Below are positions 8,107 through 16,380 of a stretch of DNA of 64,000 nucleotides, in pieces (positions within the stretch are counted from its first letter, which is position 1; each line of letters starts with the position of its first letter). Below the pieces are notes generated by a model, which saw only the letters and a program-made list of their open reading frames with translations, ran no database searches and was not told where the DNA came from. The translations under genes and the position numbers were made by a program. Source of the stretch: Aestuariivita sp. (lineage in GTDB: Bacteria; Pseudomonadota; Alphaproteobacteria; Rhodobacterales; Rhodobacteraceae); the NCBI RefSeq assembly GCF_021404545.1, contig NZ_JAAWWD010000036.1, forward strand, positions 51,073 through 115,072. The letters run 5' to 3'.

Positions 8107-9846
8107 TTAGGCTGAAGCGGCCAGCGTCGCGACGACCGTTTCGGGCGTGCGATACAAAAGAAGCTGGCCTGTCTCTTCCTCAACGATCAGCCTGGCGCGT
8201 TGCCCCAGCCGGGCGGCGAACTCCTCCACCGAGGCGATGCTGACGACCGGATCGTGGCGCCCGTGGATCAAGGTGACGGGAACCTGGGATTGATCGACCC
8301 GCTCAGACCAGTCGCGGACGACCTGATAGGAGTCGATCTCGAACGCCCGATGACCCTGCGCGATAGAGAACTGATATCCAGCAGCGATGATCCGCGCCGT
8401 CTCTCCGTCGGAGAGGATCTCAAGATCGGTCGGCGAGGTCTCATAGAGTGAGCGCATGAAATTCTCCTCTCCGCCGAAATCAAGCTGCCTGATCCCGGCA
8501 CGCAACAGGAACGGCAGGAGTTTGGGCGTGTATTTTGCGGTATAGGCCACCAGCCGCTGGCGGGGCGACATTGTGGCAAACTGTTCGATCGAGCGGATTG
8601 GAACGCCGCCCGACACGCTGGTGATGGAGCGCACGCGCGCGCCCAGATGCGCGGCCGCTGCAAAGGCATAGACAGCGCCTGCCATATGGCCGACCAGCCC
8701 GACGGCTTCCAACCCGAGATGGTCGAGCAGGTCTTCGACATCACGCGCCACGAGGTTGGGTGCGTCTTTGACCTCGCCCTTGACGCCAGCGGCGCTGCCG
8801 AAAAACGGGCGTTCGGGGGCATGGAGGCAAACGTCGTATTCATGCAGCAGATCGACCGTCGCATCGTTCAGATCGCAGCCATCAAGCATGCCGTGGAACA
8901 TTATGAACGGCCGTCCCTTTGGCGGGCCGAACCGGTGAAAGGGCACGAGCCTGTCGTCTCGTTGCCGAAACCGGAAGGTTTGTCCGCGCCGCACATGGCT
9001 TTGCGGATCTCTCAGCGATCCTGCGGCTTCGTTCAGCGACATCAACAGCCGGATCAGATCGGTCTGGGAGCTGACCCCGGTTTTTGACAGCAGCGTTTTG
9101 ATCTGTGTGCGGACGGTGCTGACGGCGCTGGATCGCCGCTTTGCGATTTCGGCCACGTTGGCGCCTTCGATCAGGCATTGGGCGATCTGCACCTCGGCTG
9201 TGGAGAGACCAAAGGACGCCGACAGCATGGTGCCCACGGCCTCGTGCCAGCTTGCGATAACCTGGTTGAGGATGATCAGCGCTTCGCCGTCGCCATTCTC
9301 GACCCGCTGGGTCAGCATGAAAAGCGTCTTGTCGGCAGGTGGAGAGTGAATGCGCAGAACCGTCTGACCGCAGGTTGGGTCGGTTTCGGTCTCCAATCGG
9401 GCGATCAGCTTGGTCAATTCCTCGCGGGAGCGGTCCCAGAATGGCAGTTCATCGATCCGGCTGAGGCGGCGCAGGTCGAAATACCGGCTGGCGGCGCCGT
9501 TATACCAGACAATCTGACCGGATCTGTCGACCAGAACCGATGCGCCGGCCGATCCGTGCCCGGTGCCCGACCTTTCGCCGGATGGATCTGAGCGGCCCAG
9601 CTCTTCAAGCAGACGGAAGCCCATATCGAAATGCCGCGAGAGAGTGTCGAGCGGGACTGTTTCCTCCAGCTCGACCTCCTTTTTCAGGGCTGTGAGATCG
9701 TCCAGCGCCTTTTCGACATAGTCAGCCCATTTCTCCATAAAGTCGTCATAGGCATGGGGGCTGATCGCGACTTTGTAGATTCGCTCGATCAGTTCCGCTT
9801 CAATCCGGGCTCTGTCCGGGTCGGGTGTTGGCACCTGATCATGCAT
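8107..9846 (-). CDS. PAS-like/LuxR HTH regulator fused to a catalytically degenerate alpha/beta-hydrolase domain
   Basis: A protein of about 579 residues. An N-terminal helical/PAS-like part is visible around residues 100-195 (ASVLVDRSGQIVWYNGAASR is PAS-like). A LuxR helix-turn-helix lies near 213-271 (FGLSTAEVQIAQCLIEGANV, then STVRTQIKTLLSKTGV). An alpha/beta-hydrolase domain fills about 310-579. In that domain the nucleophile elbow reads VGHMAGA, with Met388 where Ser is expected, and the C-terminal catalytic His is replaced by Gln561 (EETGQLLLY). The acidic residue is retained (HGRHDP). The domain is therefore probably a ligand sensor, not an enzyme (inference). The start at 9846 (or 9852) follows GCAAGGT. 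An in-frame extension to 10023 looks non-coding. Confidence 0.82.
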   Translation of the reverse strand: MHDQVPTPDPDRARIEAELIERIYKVAISPHAYDDFMEKWADYVEKALDDLTALKKEVELEETVPLDTLSRHFDMGFRLLEELGRSDPSGERSGTGHGSAGASVLVDRSGQIVWYNGAASRYFDLRRLSRIDELPFWDRSREELTKLIARLETETDPTCGQTVLRIHSPPADKTLFMLTQRVENGDGEALIILNQVIASWHEAVGTMLSASFGLSTAEVQIAQCLIEGANVAEIAKRRSSAVSTVRTQIKTLLSKTGVSSQTDLIRLLMSLNEAAGSLRDPQSHVRRGQTFRFRQRDDRLVPFHRFGPPKGRPFIMFHGMLDGCDLNDATVDLLHEYDVCLHAPERPFFGSAAGVKGEVKDAPNLVARDVEDLLDHLGLEAVGLVGHMAGAVYAFAAAAHLGARVRSITSVSGGVPIRSIEQFATMSPRQRLVAYTAKYTPKLLPFLLRAGIRQLDFGGEENFMRSLYETSPTDLEILSDGETARIIAAGYQFSIAQGHRAFEIDSYQVVRDWSERVDQSQVPVTLIHGRHDPVVSIASVEEFAARLGQRARLIVEEETGQLLLYRTPETVVATLAASA

Positions 9847-9852
9847 GATCAT

Positions 9853-10320
9853 ATACCTTGCAGCCTGTGTTGAACCCACGTGTCGGATACACCAAATGGG
9901 GTATCCTGGAGAGAAAGGTCCGGTTTTTTGGTCGCGTGGATTCGATGGCTTTACCCAATATGTCTCCGCTCGGTCTTTGAAGATTTTTGAAAAAGTGTTT
10001 ATATTTGGATAATTATAGGCCAATCGCGGATCGGGCCTTGGTAAAATTTCTGTGTAACGCGGATATGACCCGGGCGAGGGGAAACATCACGCCGCCATTG
10101 ATCGCGCAATCAGCCGGTCTTAGCCTCGCAAAGCAGCCAGCGTTAATGCCGTGAGTGGCCAAAGGTTGTAACCGTATTGGACCAAAGCATTTTTTAAGAC
10201 AACCATCAGGAGGCGGGTCTATTTTGGCCCGCCACTTGCCTGATGTAGGATGACCTGCGAGGATCGCGCGCCGATGCCGATGCGGCGATCGCGCGTGAAA
10301 AAAGACCCGTGGGAACCGGT
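9853..10320. other. Intergenic region with a GC-rich hairpin
   Basis: This stretch separates the LuxR-hydrolase gene from the 3' end of cobO. It should hold the promoter of the leftward regulator. A perfect six-pair hairpin (GGCGGG...CCCGCC, 10212-10233) lacks a T-run, so terminator function is uncertain. No RNA gene or protein gene was recognised. Confidence 0.55.
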
Positions 10321-10920
10321 CTAGAAATCCAAACCGCGCTGCGCTTTGATCCCGGCGGCATAGGGGTGTTTGACCTCGGTCATCTCGGTCACCAGATCGG
10401 CATAGTCACAGAGCTCTGGCTTGGCATCCCGACCGGTCAGGATCACGCTGGTCCGTTCCGAGCGCGCCTTGAGACCGTCCAGCACCGCTTGGATATCCAG
10501 ATATGCATAGCGCAACGCGATATTGATCTCATCCAGAACGACCAGATCGAACGCGCCGCTCTCCATCATCTCGCGCGCCTTGGCAAAGGCGGCCTCGGCC
10601 GCGGCGATATCGCGATCCTTGTCTTGGGTGTCCCAGGTAAAGCCTTCGCCCATGGTGTGCCATGTGATTTGCCCCAGCTTGTCGAAGAACTGGCGTTCTC
10701 CGGTGATCCAGTTGCCCTTGATGAACTGCACCACGCCTACGGTTTTCTTCCATCCCAGCGCACGTATGATCACCCCAAAGGCAGAAGACGATTTGCCCTT
10801 GCCATTACCGGTATGAACCAGCACCAGACCCCGCCCTGGGTCGCTTGCCTCGGCCACTTTCTTGCGGTGTTTGGCCTGCACCTTCTTCATTTCGGCTTTG
10901 TGGGTTTCGGCGTCTGACAT
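10321..10920 (-). CDS. cobO: Cob(I)yrinic acid a,c-diamide adenosyltransferase
   Basis: A 199-residue CobO/BtuR-type enzyme with the P-loop GNGKGKSS at residues 38-45, the FIKGNW segment, LVVLDEINIA in the middle and TGRDAKPELCDYADLVTEM near the C-terminus. It transfers the adenosyl group from ATP to cobalt in cobalamin synthesis or salvage. No cobalamin riboswitch is seen upstream, where only 57 bases separate it from the exporter gene on the same strand. A B12-binding protein is encoded at about 48 kb, and an MttB-type methyltransferase, a family that uses corrinoid proteins, at 59 kb. Confidence 0.95.
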   Translation of the reverse strand: MSDAETHKAEMKKVQAKHRKKVAEASDPGRGLVLVHTGNGKGKSSSAFGVIIRALGWKKTVGVVQFIKGNWITGERQFFDKLGQITWHTMGEGFTWDTQDKDRDIAAAEAAFAKAREMMESGAFDLVVLDEINIALRYAYLDIQAVLDGLKARSERTSVILTGRDAKPELCDYADLVTEMTEVKHPYAAGIKAQRGLDF

Positions 10921-10977
10921 GAGATCCTCCGGCGCTGTCTGAGCGGACCCTATAGCCTTGCCGCTTGGGGTAAAGGC

Positions 10978-11919
10978 CTAACCGCTTTTGGGATCGGAGA
11001 CCGAGCGCGCCTTGCTGCGATCCATGCCCAGCTGCCGCTCGCGCCAGATAACCACGGCACCGCCCGCGATAACCAGGGCAGCCCCGGCCAGCATTACCAA
11101 TGTCGGCAATTCGTCGAACCAGACATAGCCGATCAGCACCGCAAACAGCATCGAGGAATAGTCATAGGGCGCCAACATCGAGGCACTGCCGAACCGGTAA
11201 GATGAGGTAATGAGGATCTGTGCAATGCCGCCGATAAAGCCCGCCCCGACAAGAACCATGATCGTTCCGATATCCGGCATCACCCAGCCAAAGGGCGCGG
11301 TCAACAGCGACAGCCCGGCCGCAGTGAGCGAAAAGTAAAAGACAATTGCGGCGGTATGTTCCGTCTCGACCATTCGGCGCACATGAATTTGCACCATGGA
11401 TCGCATCAATGTCGCCATGAGGACCAGAATGGCCCCCAATGTCGCCCCGTCCTGAAGCGTGCCTGTCCCCGAAAGCCGTGGCCAAAGCATGATCAGGACG
11501 CCGATCAAGCCCAGCAATACGGCCGAGACGCGGATCATGCGGATGCGTTCGCCCAGCAGGATCGCGGCCAGGATCACGGTAAAGATCGGCGTGGCAAAGC
11601 CGATCGCCGTCACTTCTGGCAGCGGCAACAGGCCAAGGCCGGTAAAGGTCAGCCCCATGGCCATTGTCCCCAACATCCCCCGCAGCACATGGTACCCGGG
11701 TTTGCGGGTGATCAACCCCTGGCGCAGCTCCTGCCGCGCGATCAGCCAGGCCAGAATGATGGGAATGGCAAAGAACGACCGAAAGAACACCGCCTGCCCG
11801 GGCGGCACCGCATCAGAGGTGGATTTGACCATACCTGCCATGACGATGAACAAAAACACCGCGGCCAGCTTCAGGCTGATCGCGAGCCCCGGTCGATGCG
11901 ATGTTAAGTTTTTTGCCAT
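10978..11919 (-). CDS. EamA/DMT-family membrane transporter
   Basis: A 313-residue integral membrane protein with about ten hydrophobic segments forming two EamA repeats (GQAVFFRSFFAIPIILAWLI in the first; a similar pattern in the second half). Such drug/metabolite exporters move small solutes out of the cell; the substrate cannot be told. The protein begins MAKNLTSHRPGLAISLKLAA and ends with a basic cytoplasmic tail. It lies upstream of cobO on the same strand and just downstream of bchO, at the left edge of the photosynthesis cluster. No photosynthetic role is implied. Confidence 0.88.
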   Translation of the reverse strand: MAKNLTSHRPGLAISLKLAAVFLFIVMAGMVKSTSDAVPPGQAVFFRSFFAIPIILAWLIARQELRQGLITRKPGYHVLRGMLGTMAMGLTFTGLGLLPLPEVTAIGFATPIFTVILAAILLGERIRMIRVSAVLLGLIGVLIMLWPRLSGTGTLQDGATLGAILVLMATLMRSMVQIHVRRMVETEHTAAIVFYFSLTAAGLSLLTAPFGWVMPDIGTIMVLVGAGFIGGIAQILITSSYRFGSASMLAPYDYSSMLFAVLIGYVWFDELPTLVMLAGAALVIAGGAVVIWRERQLGMDRSKARSVSDPKSG

Positions 11920-11989
11920 GCGACAGCCATGCGCTTTTCACACGCCAAAGGCAAGGCTGCGGCATGCAAAGCCCGTATGCGACAGCGGA

Positions 11990-12874
11990 TCAGCTGAGGT
12001 CTGCCAGGGTCGCTATGCGGTCAAGTCTGTCATAGCTGCGCGCGATGTGATCCGCGATCTGCCGTGGATCCTCTTCATGCGCGAGATGCCCCAGATCGTT
12101 CAGTCGCAGCACCGAGGCATCCGGCAGCCGCCGTGCGGCGCGTTCCGATACACTCGGCGGCACCGCCTCATCGCGGTCAGCGGCCATGAAAAGACACGGG
12201 GTCGAGATCTGCGGAAGATCGCGCAGCAGATCGGTCAGCGACCATTGCGCCATCATCAACAGCGTGGCGTCCACATGACCCGGATCGCCCACCAGCCTGC
12301 GGTAGTAGGCAAGCCCCTCTGGCGACAGCCGCGTGCCGGTGCTTTCGATTAGGCTGCGCACCCGGTCCGGGCTGTGGGCGCTGCGCGAGAAAAACGTGGC
12401 TGCCCCCGGCGTCAGCGCCAAAAGCTTGGCCATCGCCGGAAAGAGAATGCCCGCCACCCCCTCGAAATTGCCAAGGGCTGGGTTGATGCCGATCATTTGC
12501 CGAACGGATGGCAGGTGTTGCGCAAGCCGCAGCGCCACGGCACCCCCGGCGGAATGGCCGATCACCAATTCGGGGTGCCAGCGTTCCTGAGCTGCCAGAC
12601 GGACGATATCCTGGGCCATTGGATCAAGGCCCGAGCGGTGGCGCGCGCCAAGCTGGGTCAGCCCTTGCCCCGGAAGATCGATCGCGACGACGCGAAACTG
12701 TTCGGCCAAGAGCGGTATCACATCGCGGAACGAATGGCTCGACCCGCCCGCGCCATGGATCAAAAGGATCGTGGGGCCGCTGCCGGTCTCCTGCACATGC
12801 CAGCGGTGCGGCTTGCAAAAGACCTGACGCGACAGCTCCTTGTTAAGCCAGTCGGAAGGGGGCGGCCAGCGCAT
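11990..12874 (-). CDS. bchO: BchO, alpha/beta-hydrolase-fold protein of the magnesium chelatase operon
   Basis: A 294-residue alpha/beta-hydrolase fold protein beginning with the BchO-like MRWPPPSDWLNKELS. The oxyanion region is HGAGGSSHSFRDV, the nucleophile elbow GHSAGG has Ser108, and the acidic and His positions lie in AADRDEAVPP and DLGHLAHEEDP. It is found with bchI and bchD in purple bacteria and is thought to assist magnesium chelatase; its reaction is not established. It starts four bases after the bchD stop, consistent with one leftward transcript crtA-bchI-bchD-bchO. Confidence 0.93.
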   Translation of the reverse strand: MRWPPPSDWLNKELSRQVFCKPHRWHVQETGSGPTILLIHGAGGSSHSFRDVIPLLAEQFRVVAIDLPGQGLTQLGARHRSGLDPMAQDIVRLAAQERWHPELVIGHSAGGAVALRLAQHLPSVRQMIGINPALGNFEGVAGILFPAMAKLLALTPGAATFFSRSAHSPDRVRSLIESTGTRLSPEGLAYYRRLVGDPGHVDATLLMMAQWSLTDLLRDLPQISTPCLFMAADRDEAVPPSVSERAARRLPDASVLRLNDLGHLAHEEDPRQIADHIARSYDRLDRIATLADLS

Positions 12875-12878
12875 CGAT

Positions 12879-14540
12879 TCACACCGCGCTCAAAGCGTCG
12901 GAGACAGCCTCGCTCACCCGCTGGGCATCGGCGCGCGGCAGCGGCAGATAGGGCGCGTCCAGCACAGAGGCGAGCCCTTGCAGGGCCGGTTGCGGACGGT
13001 TCGAAGTGTCGATCATCAGCCCCTGGATGTTCTGCGCGCGTATGCTGTTGGCAAGCGTTTCGCTGTCGGCATTGGCGCGGGGCCGGTCGGCACTGCCATC
13101 CAGCGCGATGTTGGCCCGGCCATCGGTCATCACGACGACCGTAGGGGTCAGCCCCTTGGTTTTCGAGATCGCGGCCAGTTCGGCGGCCTGTTTCAGCCCG
13201 GCGGCCAGCGGCGTGCCGCCCCCTCCGGGCAGGGCGGCAAGGCGGCGCTTGGTCTGTACCAGGCTGCGCGTGGGGGGCAGCAGAACCTCGGCGCTCGTAC
13301 CCCTGAACGCCACCAGGGCCACGTGATCACGGCGGGCATAGGCCTGGGCCAACAGGATCTCGACCGCGCCCTTGGCCTCGTTCAACCGGCTGATGGCCGA
13401 ACTGCCCGAGGCATCGACGGTAAAGATCAACAGCCGGTCGGATTTTTCCTCGAACCGGCGCATCCGCAGGTCCGAGGCGCGGATGATCAGCCCCGGCGCA
13501 TCCGGTTGCGTCTTGCGGCGCAGCGGCTGCCAGGGGGCGGCGGCGCGCAGGGTGGCCACCAGATCGATCCGCGCGCGTCCGTCCAGACGGCCAGGGCGCG
13601 GTGGCAGCGGGCGGCCCCTCCGGTTGCCCTTGCGCTTTTCGCCAGCGCCGGAACCGGTGGCGTTGCGGTTCTTCGCCTTTGCCTTGAGCCGGTCCAGCAG
13701 ATCGGCGGGCAACAGCGCTTTGACCGCCTCGATCAGCATCTCGCCGCTGGGCAGGTTGTCGGATTGTTCCGTGTCGGCTCTCTGGTCCTCCGCCGGTGAG
13801 GGGTCGGGTGCGTCGGGTTCGGTCTCCTGTGGCGCTTCTGGGATCAGCGTCGCGCGGCTGGGATAGACGAGTGCCGCTGCGGCGCTGATATCCTCTGCCG
13901 AGATCCCTCTCCGCCCCTGCACGGCGGCATGCGCGCGCGCGCAGCGCAGCGCCAGCAAAGGCGCGCGCAGGCTGTCGATGCCGAACCGCGCCGCCAACAC
14001 CGTCAACGCGGTCAAGGCGTCGTCTGGGACGTGGATATGCCTGGCCGTCTTCGGGCCGGGCAGGGCGGGTGCCTTCAGATCGGCAAGGCTCACCCCATCC
14101 AGGTCGATGTGAAAGGCCAACCGTTCCGGCAGGGCGGGCGCCACCTGCTCATCGGGCTCCGCGCCTTCGTCCAGCAGGATCAGGCAGGATCCGGGATCGC
14201 CATCCATATGCTGGGCCAGCCGCGCGGCCAGCCCGGATTCGGCCCGTTCGGCCATGCTCAGCACGATCACCTGTCGGTCGGCAAGAAGACCCCGGCTGCG
14301 CATCACGCGGCCCGACGACAGGGTCGCGGCGATGTCCACGCCGCCAAAGAGCTGATCGTCGCCAATCGTGGGGTGGATGCGCCGGATCGGCAGGCCGATT
14401 CGGTCCAGAGCGGCGACCAGCGCATCGCGCGCCGGACCTGGACGGGCCCGGATCACCATGCCGCCCAGACCCGCAGGATCGACGGCCAGACAAGCCAGCG
14501 CCAGATGCGCGCGGACCCAGATGTCGCGCCCTTCGCTCAC
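12879..14540 (-). CDS. bchD: Magnesium chelatase subunit D
   Basis: A 553-residue protein. The N-terminal half is an AAA-like domain without a good Walker A motif, as expected for BchD. A Pro/acid-rich linker (ETEPDAPDPSPAEDQRADTE) follows, then a C-terminal von Willebrand A domain with the metal site VDASGSSA and the conserved LPGGGGTPLAAGL. With BchI and BchH it inserts Mg into protoporphyrin IX, the first committed step of bacteriochlorophyll synthesis. The GTG start at 14540 overlaps the bchI TGA (GTGA). A longer in-frame reading to 14765 lies inside bchI and is rejected. Confidence 0.95.
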   Translation of the reverse strand: MSEGRDIWVRAHLALACLAVDPAGLGGMVIRARPGPARDALVAALDRIGLPIRRIHPTIGDDQLFGGVDIAATLSSGRVMRSRGLLADRQVIVLSMAERAESGLAARLAQHMDGDPGSCLILLDEGAEPDEQVAPALPERLAFHIDLDGVSLADLKAPALPGPKTARHIHVPDDALTALTVLAARFGIDSLRAPLLALRCARAHAAVQGRRGISAEDISAAAALVYPSRATLIPEAPQETEPDAPDPSPAEDQRADTEQSDNLPSGEMLIEAVKALLPADLLDRLKAKAKNRNATGSGAGEKRKGNRRGRPLPPRPGRLDGRARIDLVATLRAAAPWQPLRRKTQPDAPGLIIRASDLRMRRFEEKSDRLLIFTVDASGSSAISRLNEAKGAVEILLAQAYARRDHVALVAFRGTSAEVLLPPTRSLVQTKRRLAALPGGGGTPLAAGLKQAAELAAISKTKGLTPTVVVMTDGRANIALDGSADRPRANADSETLANSIRAQNIQGLMIDTSNRPQPALQGLASVLDAPYLPLPRADAQRVSEAVSDALSAV

Positions 14541-15541
14541 CCCAGCACGCTGCCCACGATCCGCGCGACGCGGGCGCCGGACCCGGCCTCGTCGAGCGGA
14601 TCGCGGCGCAAACGGTGCGAGAGCGCCAGCGGCGCCACATCGCGCAGATGTTTGCGTGTCACCCGGCCATGGCCGCGATAGGCCGCCAGCGCGCGGGCGG
14701 CGCGCAGCAATGTCAGCTCGCCGCGCAGCCCGTCCGATCCCAGCGCGATGCACAGTTCCGCGCAATCGCGCAGGATCTTGTCGGAGGCTTTGACCGTGCG
14801 CACCAGATCCCGCGCGGCGAGAATGCGGTTGCGCGTGCGCTCCTCCTCTCCCTGCCAGCGGGTCAAGAAGGCCATGCGGTCGGCGTCGAACGCATCCCGG
14901 CGGCGGATCACCTCTACCCGGTCGCCGATATCGTTGGGCGAGGCAACCTCGACCGAGAGGCCGAAGCGATCCAGAAGCTGCGGGCGCAGCTCGCCCTCCT
15001 CGGGGTTGCCCGAGCCGACCAGAACGAACCGCGCCGGATGGCGAATCGAAAGCCCCTCCCGTTCCACCACGTTCTCGCCCGACTGCGCGACATCGAGCAG
15101 CAGATCGACGATGTGATCCTCCAGCAGGTTCACCTCGTCGATGTAAAGATATCCGCGATTGGCCCGCGCCAGCAGGCCAGGCTCAAATGCCTTTTCGCCG
15201 CGTGTCAGCGCCCGTTCGATATCGAGCGCGCCGACCACGCGATCCTCTGTCGCGCCCAGCGGCAGATCCACCACCGGGGTCGGACGCTCGACAATGTCGG
15301 GTTTGGCAATCTCGGCCCAGTCCGGACAGGCCTCCAGGCTGGCGGAGTTCACCGGGCAGCCTTCGACCTGGGTGATCGGCGGCAAGAGGGCGGCCAGCGC
15401 CCGAACTGCGGTGGATTTGCCAGTGCCGCGATCGCCAAAGACCAGAACGCCGCCGATACCTGGGTCGATCGCGGTCAGGATCATCGCCTGTTTCATCGGA
15501 TTTTGGCCGACAATGGCCGAGAAGGGGAAGGGATATGTCAT
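14537..15541 (-). CDS. bchI: Magnesium chelatase ATPase subunit I
   Basis: A 334-residue AAA+ ATPase with Walker A GDRGTGKST (residues 36-44), the acidic Walker B segment YLYIDEVNLLEDHIVDLLLD and the sensor region LVGSGNPEEGELRPQLLDRF. It forms hexamers that power the chelatase with BchD. The ATG overlaps the crtA stop (ATGA at 15538-15541) and the bchD GTG overlaps its own stop, so crtA-bchI-bchD are translationally coupled. The catalytic BchH subunit is not in the window. Confidence 0.97.
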   Translation of the reverse strand: MTYPFPFSAIVGQNPMKQAMILTAIDPGIGGVLVFGDRGTGKSTAVRALAALLPPITQVEGCPVNSASLEACPDWAEIAKPDIVERPTPVVDLPLGATEDRVVGALDIERALTRGEKAFEPGLLARANRGYLYIDEVNLLEDHIVDLLLDVAQSGENVVEREGLSIRHPARFVLVGSGNPEEGELRPQLLDRFGLSVEVASPNDIGDRVEVIRRRDAFDADRMAFLTRWQGEEERTRNRILAARDLVRTVKASDKILRDCAELCIALGSDGLRGELTLLRAARALAAYRGHGRVTRKHLRDVAPLALSHRLRRDPLDEAGSGARVARIVGSVLG

Positions 15542-16263
15542 GTCGTGGCTTCCAGGTCTAGGGGAGGCAGCTTGGCGAGGGGGCTAACCCCGCCCCAGCT
15601 GCCCATGTCGCCGGTGACGGCGAACCTTGCGTAAAGCTCTTCGCGGAACCAACCGCCCTCGCGGACGGCGGCGATGGCGCGCTGATGCGGCCCGCCCGGC
15701 GCGCGGGCGAAATGTGCCATCGCATCGGCATCGGGCCAGATCGAAAACGTAACCTGATGCAAAAGCGGCACCTCGCCGATGCCGATCTTGAAGATCACAT
15801 TGGCATCCGCGCCGATCACGGAGGAGATATCGGGCACCTGTTTCCAGAATTTCGCCGCGACCGCAGGTTTCACTGTCGCCCGGGTCAGCGCGGCCAACGG
15901 TCCGGGTTCAGCCCCCTGCGAGACCTCGAAGGGCGCTTCCCCGGCCCAGTGCCCCCGGGCGGACGTCGGGGTCAGGAACACGGTCCAGTCCTCAGAGGCG
16001 CGGCTGCGATAGCGGGTCCAGATGCGCGAGTGCGCGACCTGTCGGCGCGCGGTGGCCTCATCCCTCCAGGTGGAGAGGATTGCATAAACGGCTGTGTTGG
16101 GCACGGGTGTGAACCCCTCACCCGTTCCGGACCCGCAGAGCTTCCAGAACCCGATTCCGTCGACCTTGGGCAGGGCGAATCGCGCCGCACCCATCATGCC
16201 CAGCGCCCAAAGGCGCGCCAAAGGCGTGCGGAACCTGAAAAAGCTGAGTGATACGGCTTGCAT
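15538..16263 (-). CDS. crtA: Spheroidene monooxygenase
   Basis: A 241-residue CrtA protein (MQAVSLSFFRFRTPLARLWA at the start; GFWKLCGSGTGEGFTPVPN soon after). It oxidises spheroidene to spheroidenone, the ketocarotenoid made under oxygen that colours these bacteria red. The ATG at 16263 gives a length that matches family members; an in-frame TTG at 16287 would add eight residues. It is the first gene of the leftward crtA-bchI-bchD-bchO unit. Transcription must start in the 16264-16380 interval, which holds two PpsR-type sites shared with crtI. Confidence 0.93.
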   Translation of the reverse strand: MQAVSLSFFRFRTPLARLWALGMMGAARFALPKVDGIGFWKLCGSGTGEGFTPVPNTAVYAILSTWRDEATARRQVAHSRIWTRYRSRASEDWTVFLTPTSARGHWAGEAPFEVSQGAEPGPLAALTRATVKPAVAAKFWKQVPDISSVIGADANVIFKIGIGEVPLLHQVTFSIWPDADAMAHFARAPGGPHQRAIAAVREGGWFREELYARFAVTGDMGSWGGVSPLAKLPPLDLEATT

Positions 16264-16291
16264 GGCTTCGATCTTGGTGGCTTCCAAGGTG

Positions 16292-16309
16292 TGTCAATCA
16301 AAGTTTACA
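16292..16309. promoter_or_regulatory. PpsR/CrtJ operator, crtA side
   Basis: An exact TGT-N12-ACA match (TGTCAATCAAAGTTTACA). This is the consensus for PpsR/CrtJ, the oxygen- and light-responsive repressor of photosynthesis genes. It lies 28 bases upstream of the crtA ATG in the crtA/crtI intergenic region. Confidence 0.85.
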
Positions 16310-16345
16310 CAATTTCACTTGCAAGGAAAGGGGGAATGGCAGCAT

Positions 16346-16363
16346 TGTAAACCCAGATAGACA
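16346..16363. promoter_or_regulatory. PpsR/CrtJ operator, crtI side
   Basis: A second exact TGT-N12-ACA match (TGTAAACCCAGATAGACA) 17 bases before the crtI ATG. Its centre is 54 bases from the first site, a distance that would allow co-operative binding of PpsR multimers across the divergent promoters. Confidence 0.85.
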
Positions 16364-16380
16364 TATAGCGTGGACAGTTC

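Noticed and set aside
10212..10233. Hairpin near cobO as an intrinsic terminator
   Set aside because: The stem is perfect but no T-run follows on either strand, so it was left as an unassigned hairpin.
10921..10977. Possible cobalamin riboswitch before cobO
   Set aside because: Only 57 bases separate cobO from the upstream gene and no B12-box-like sequence is present.
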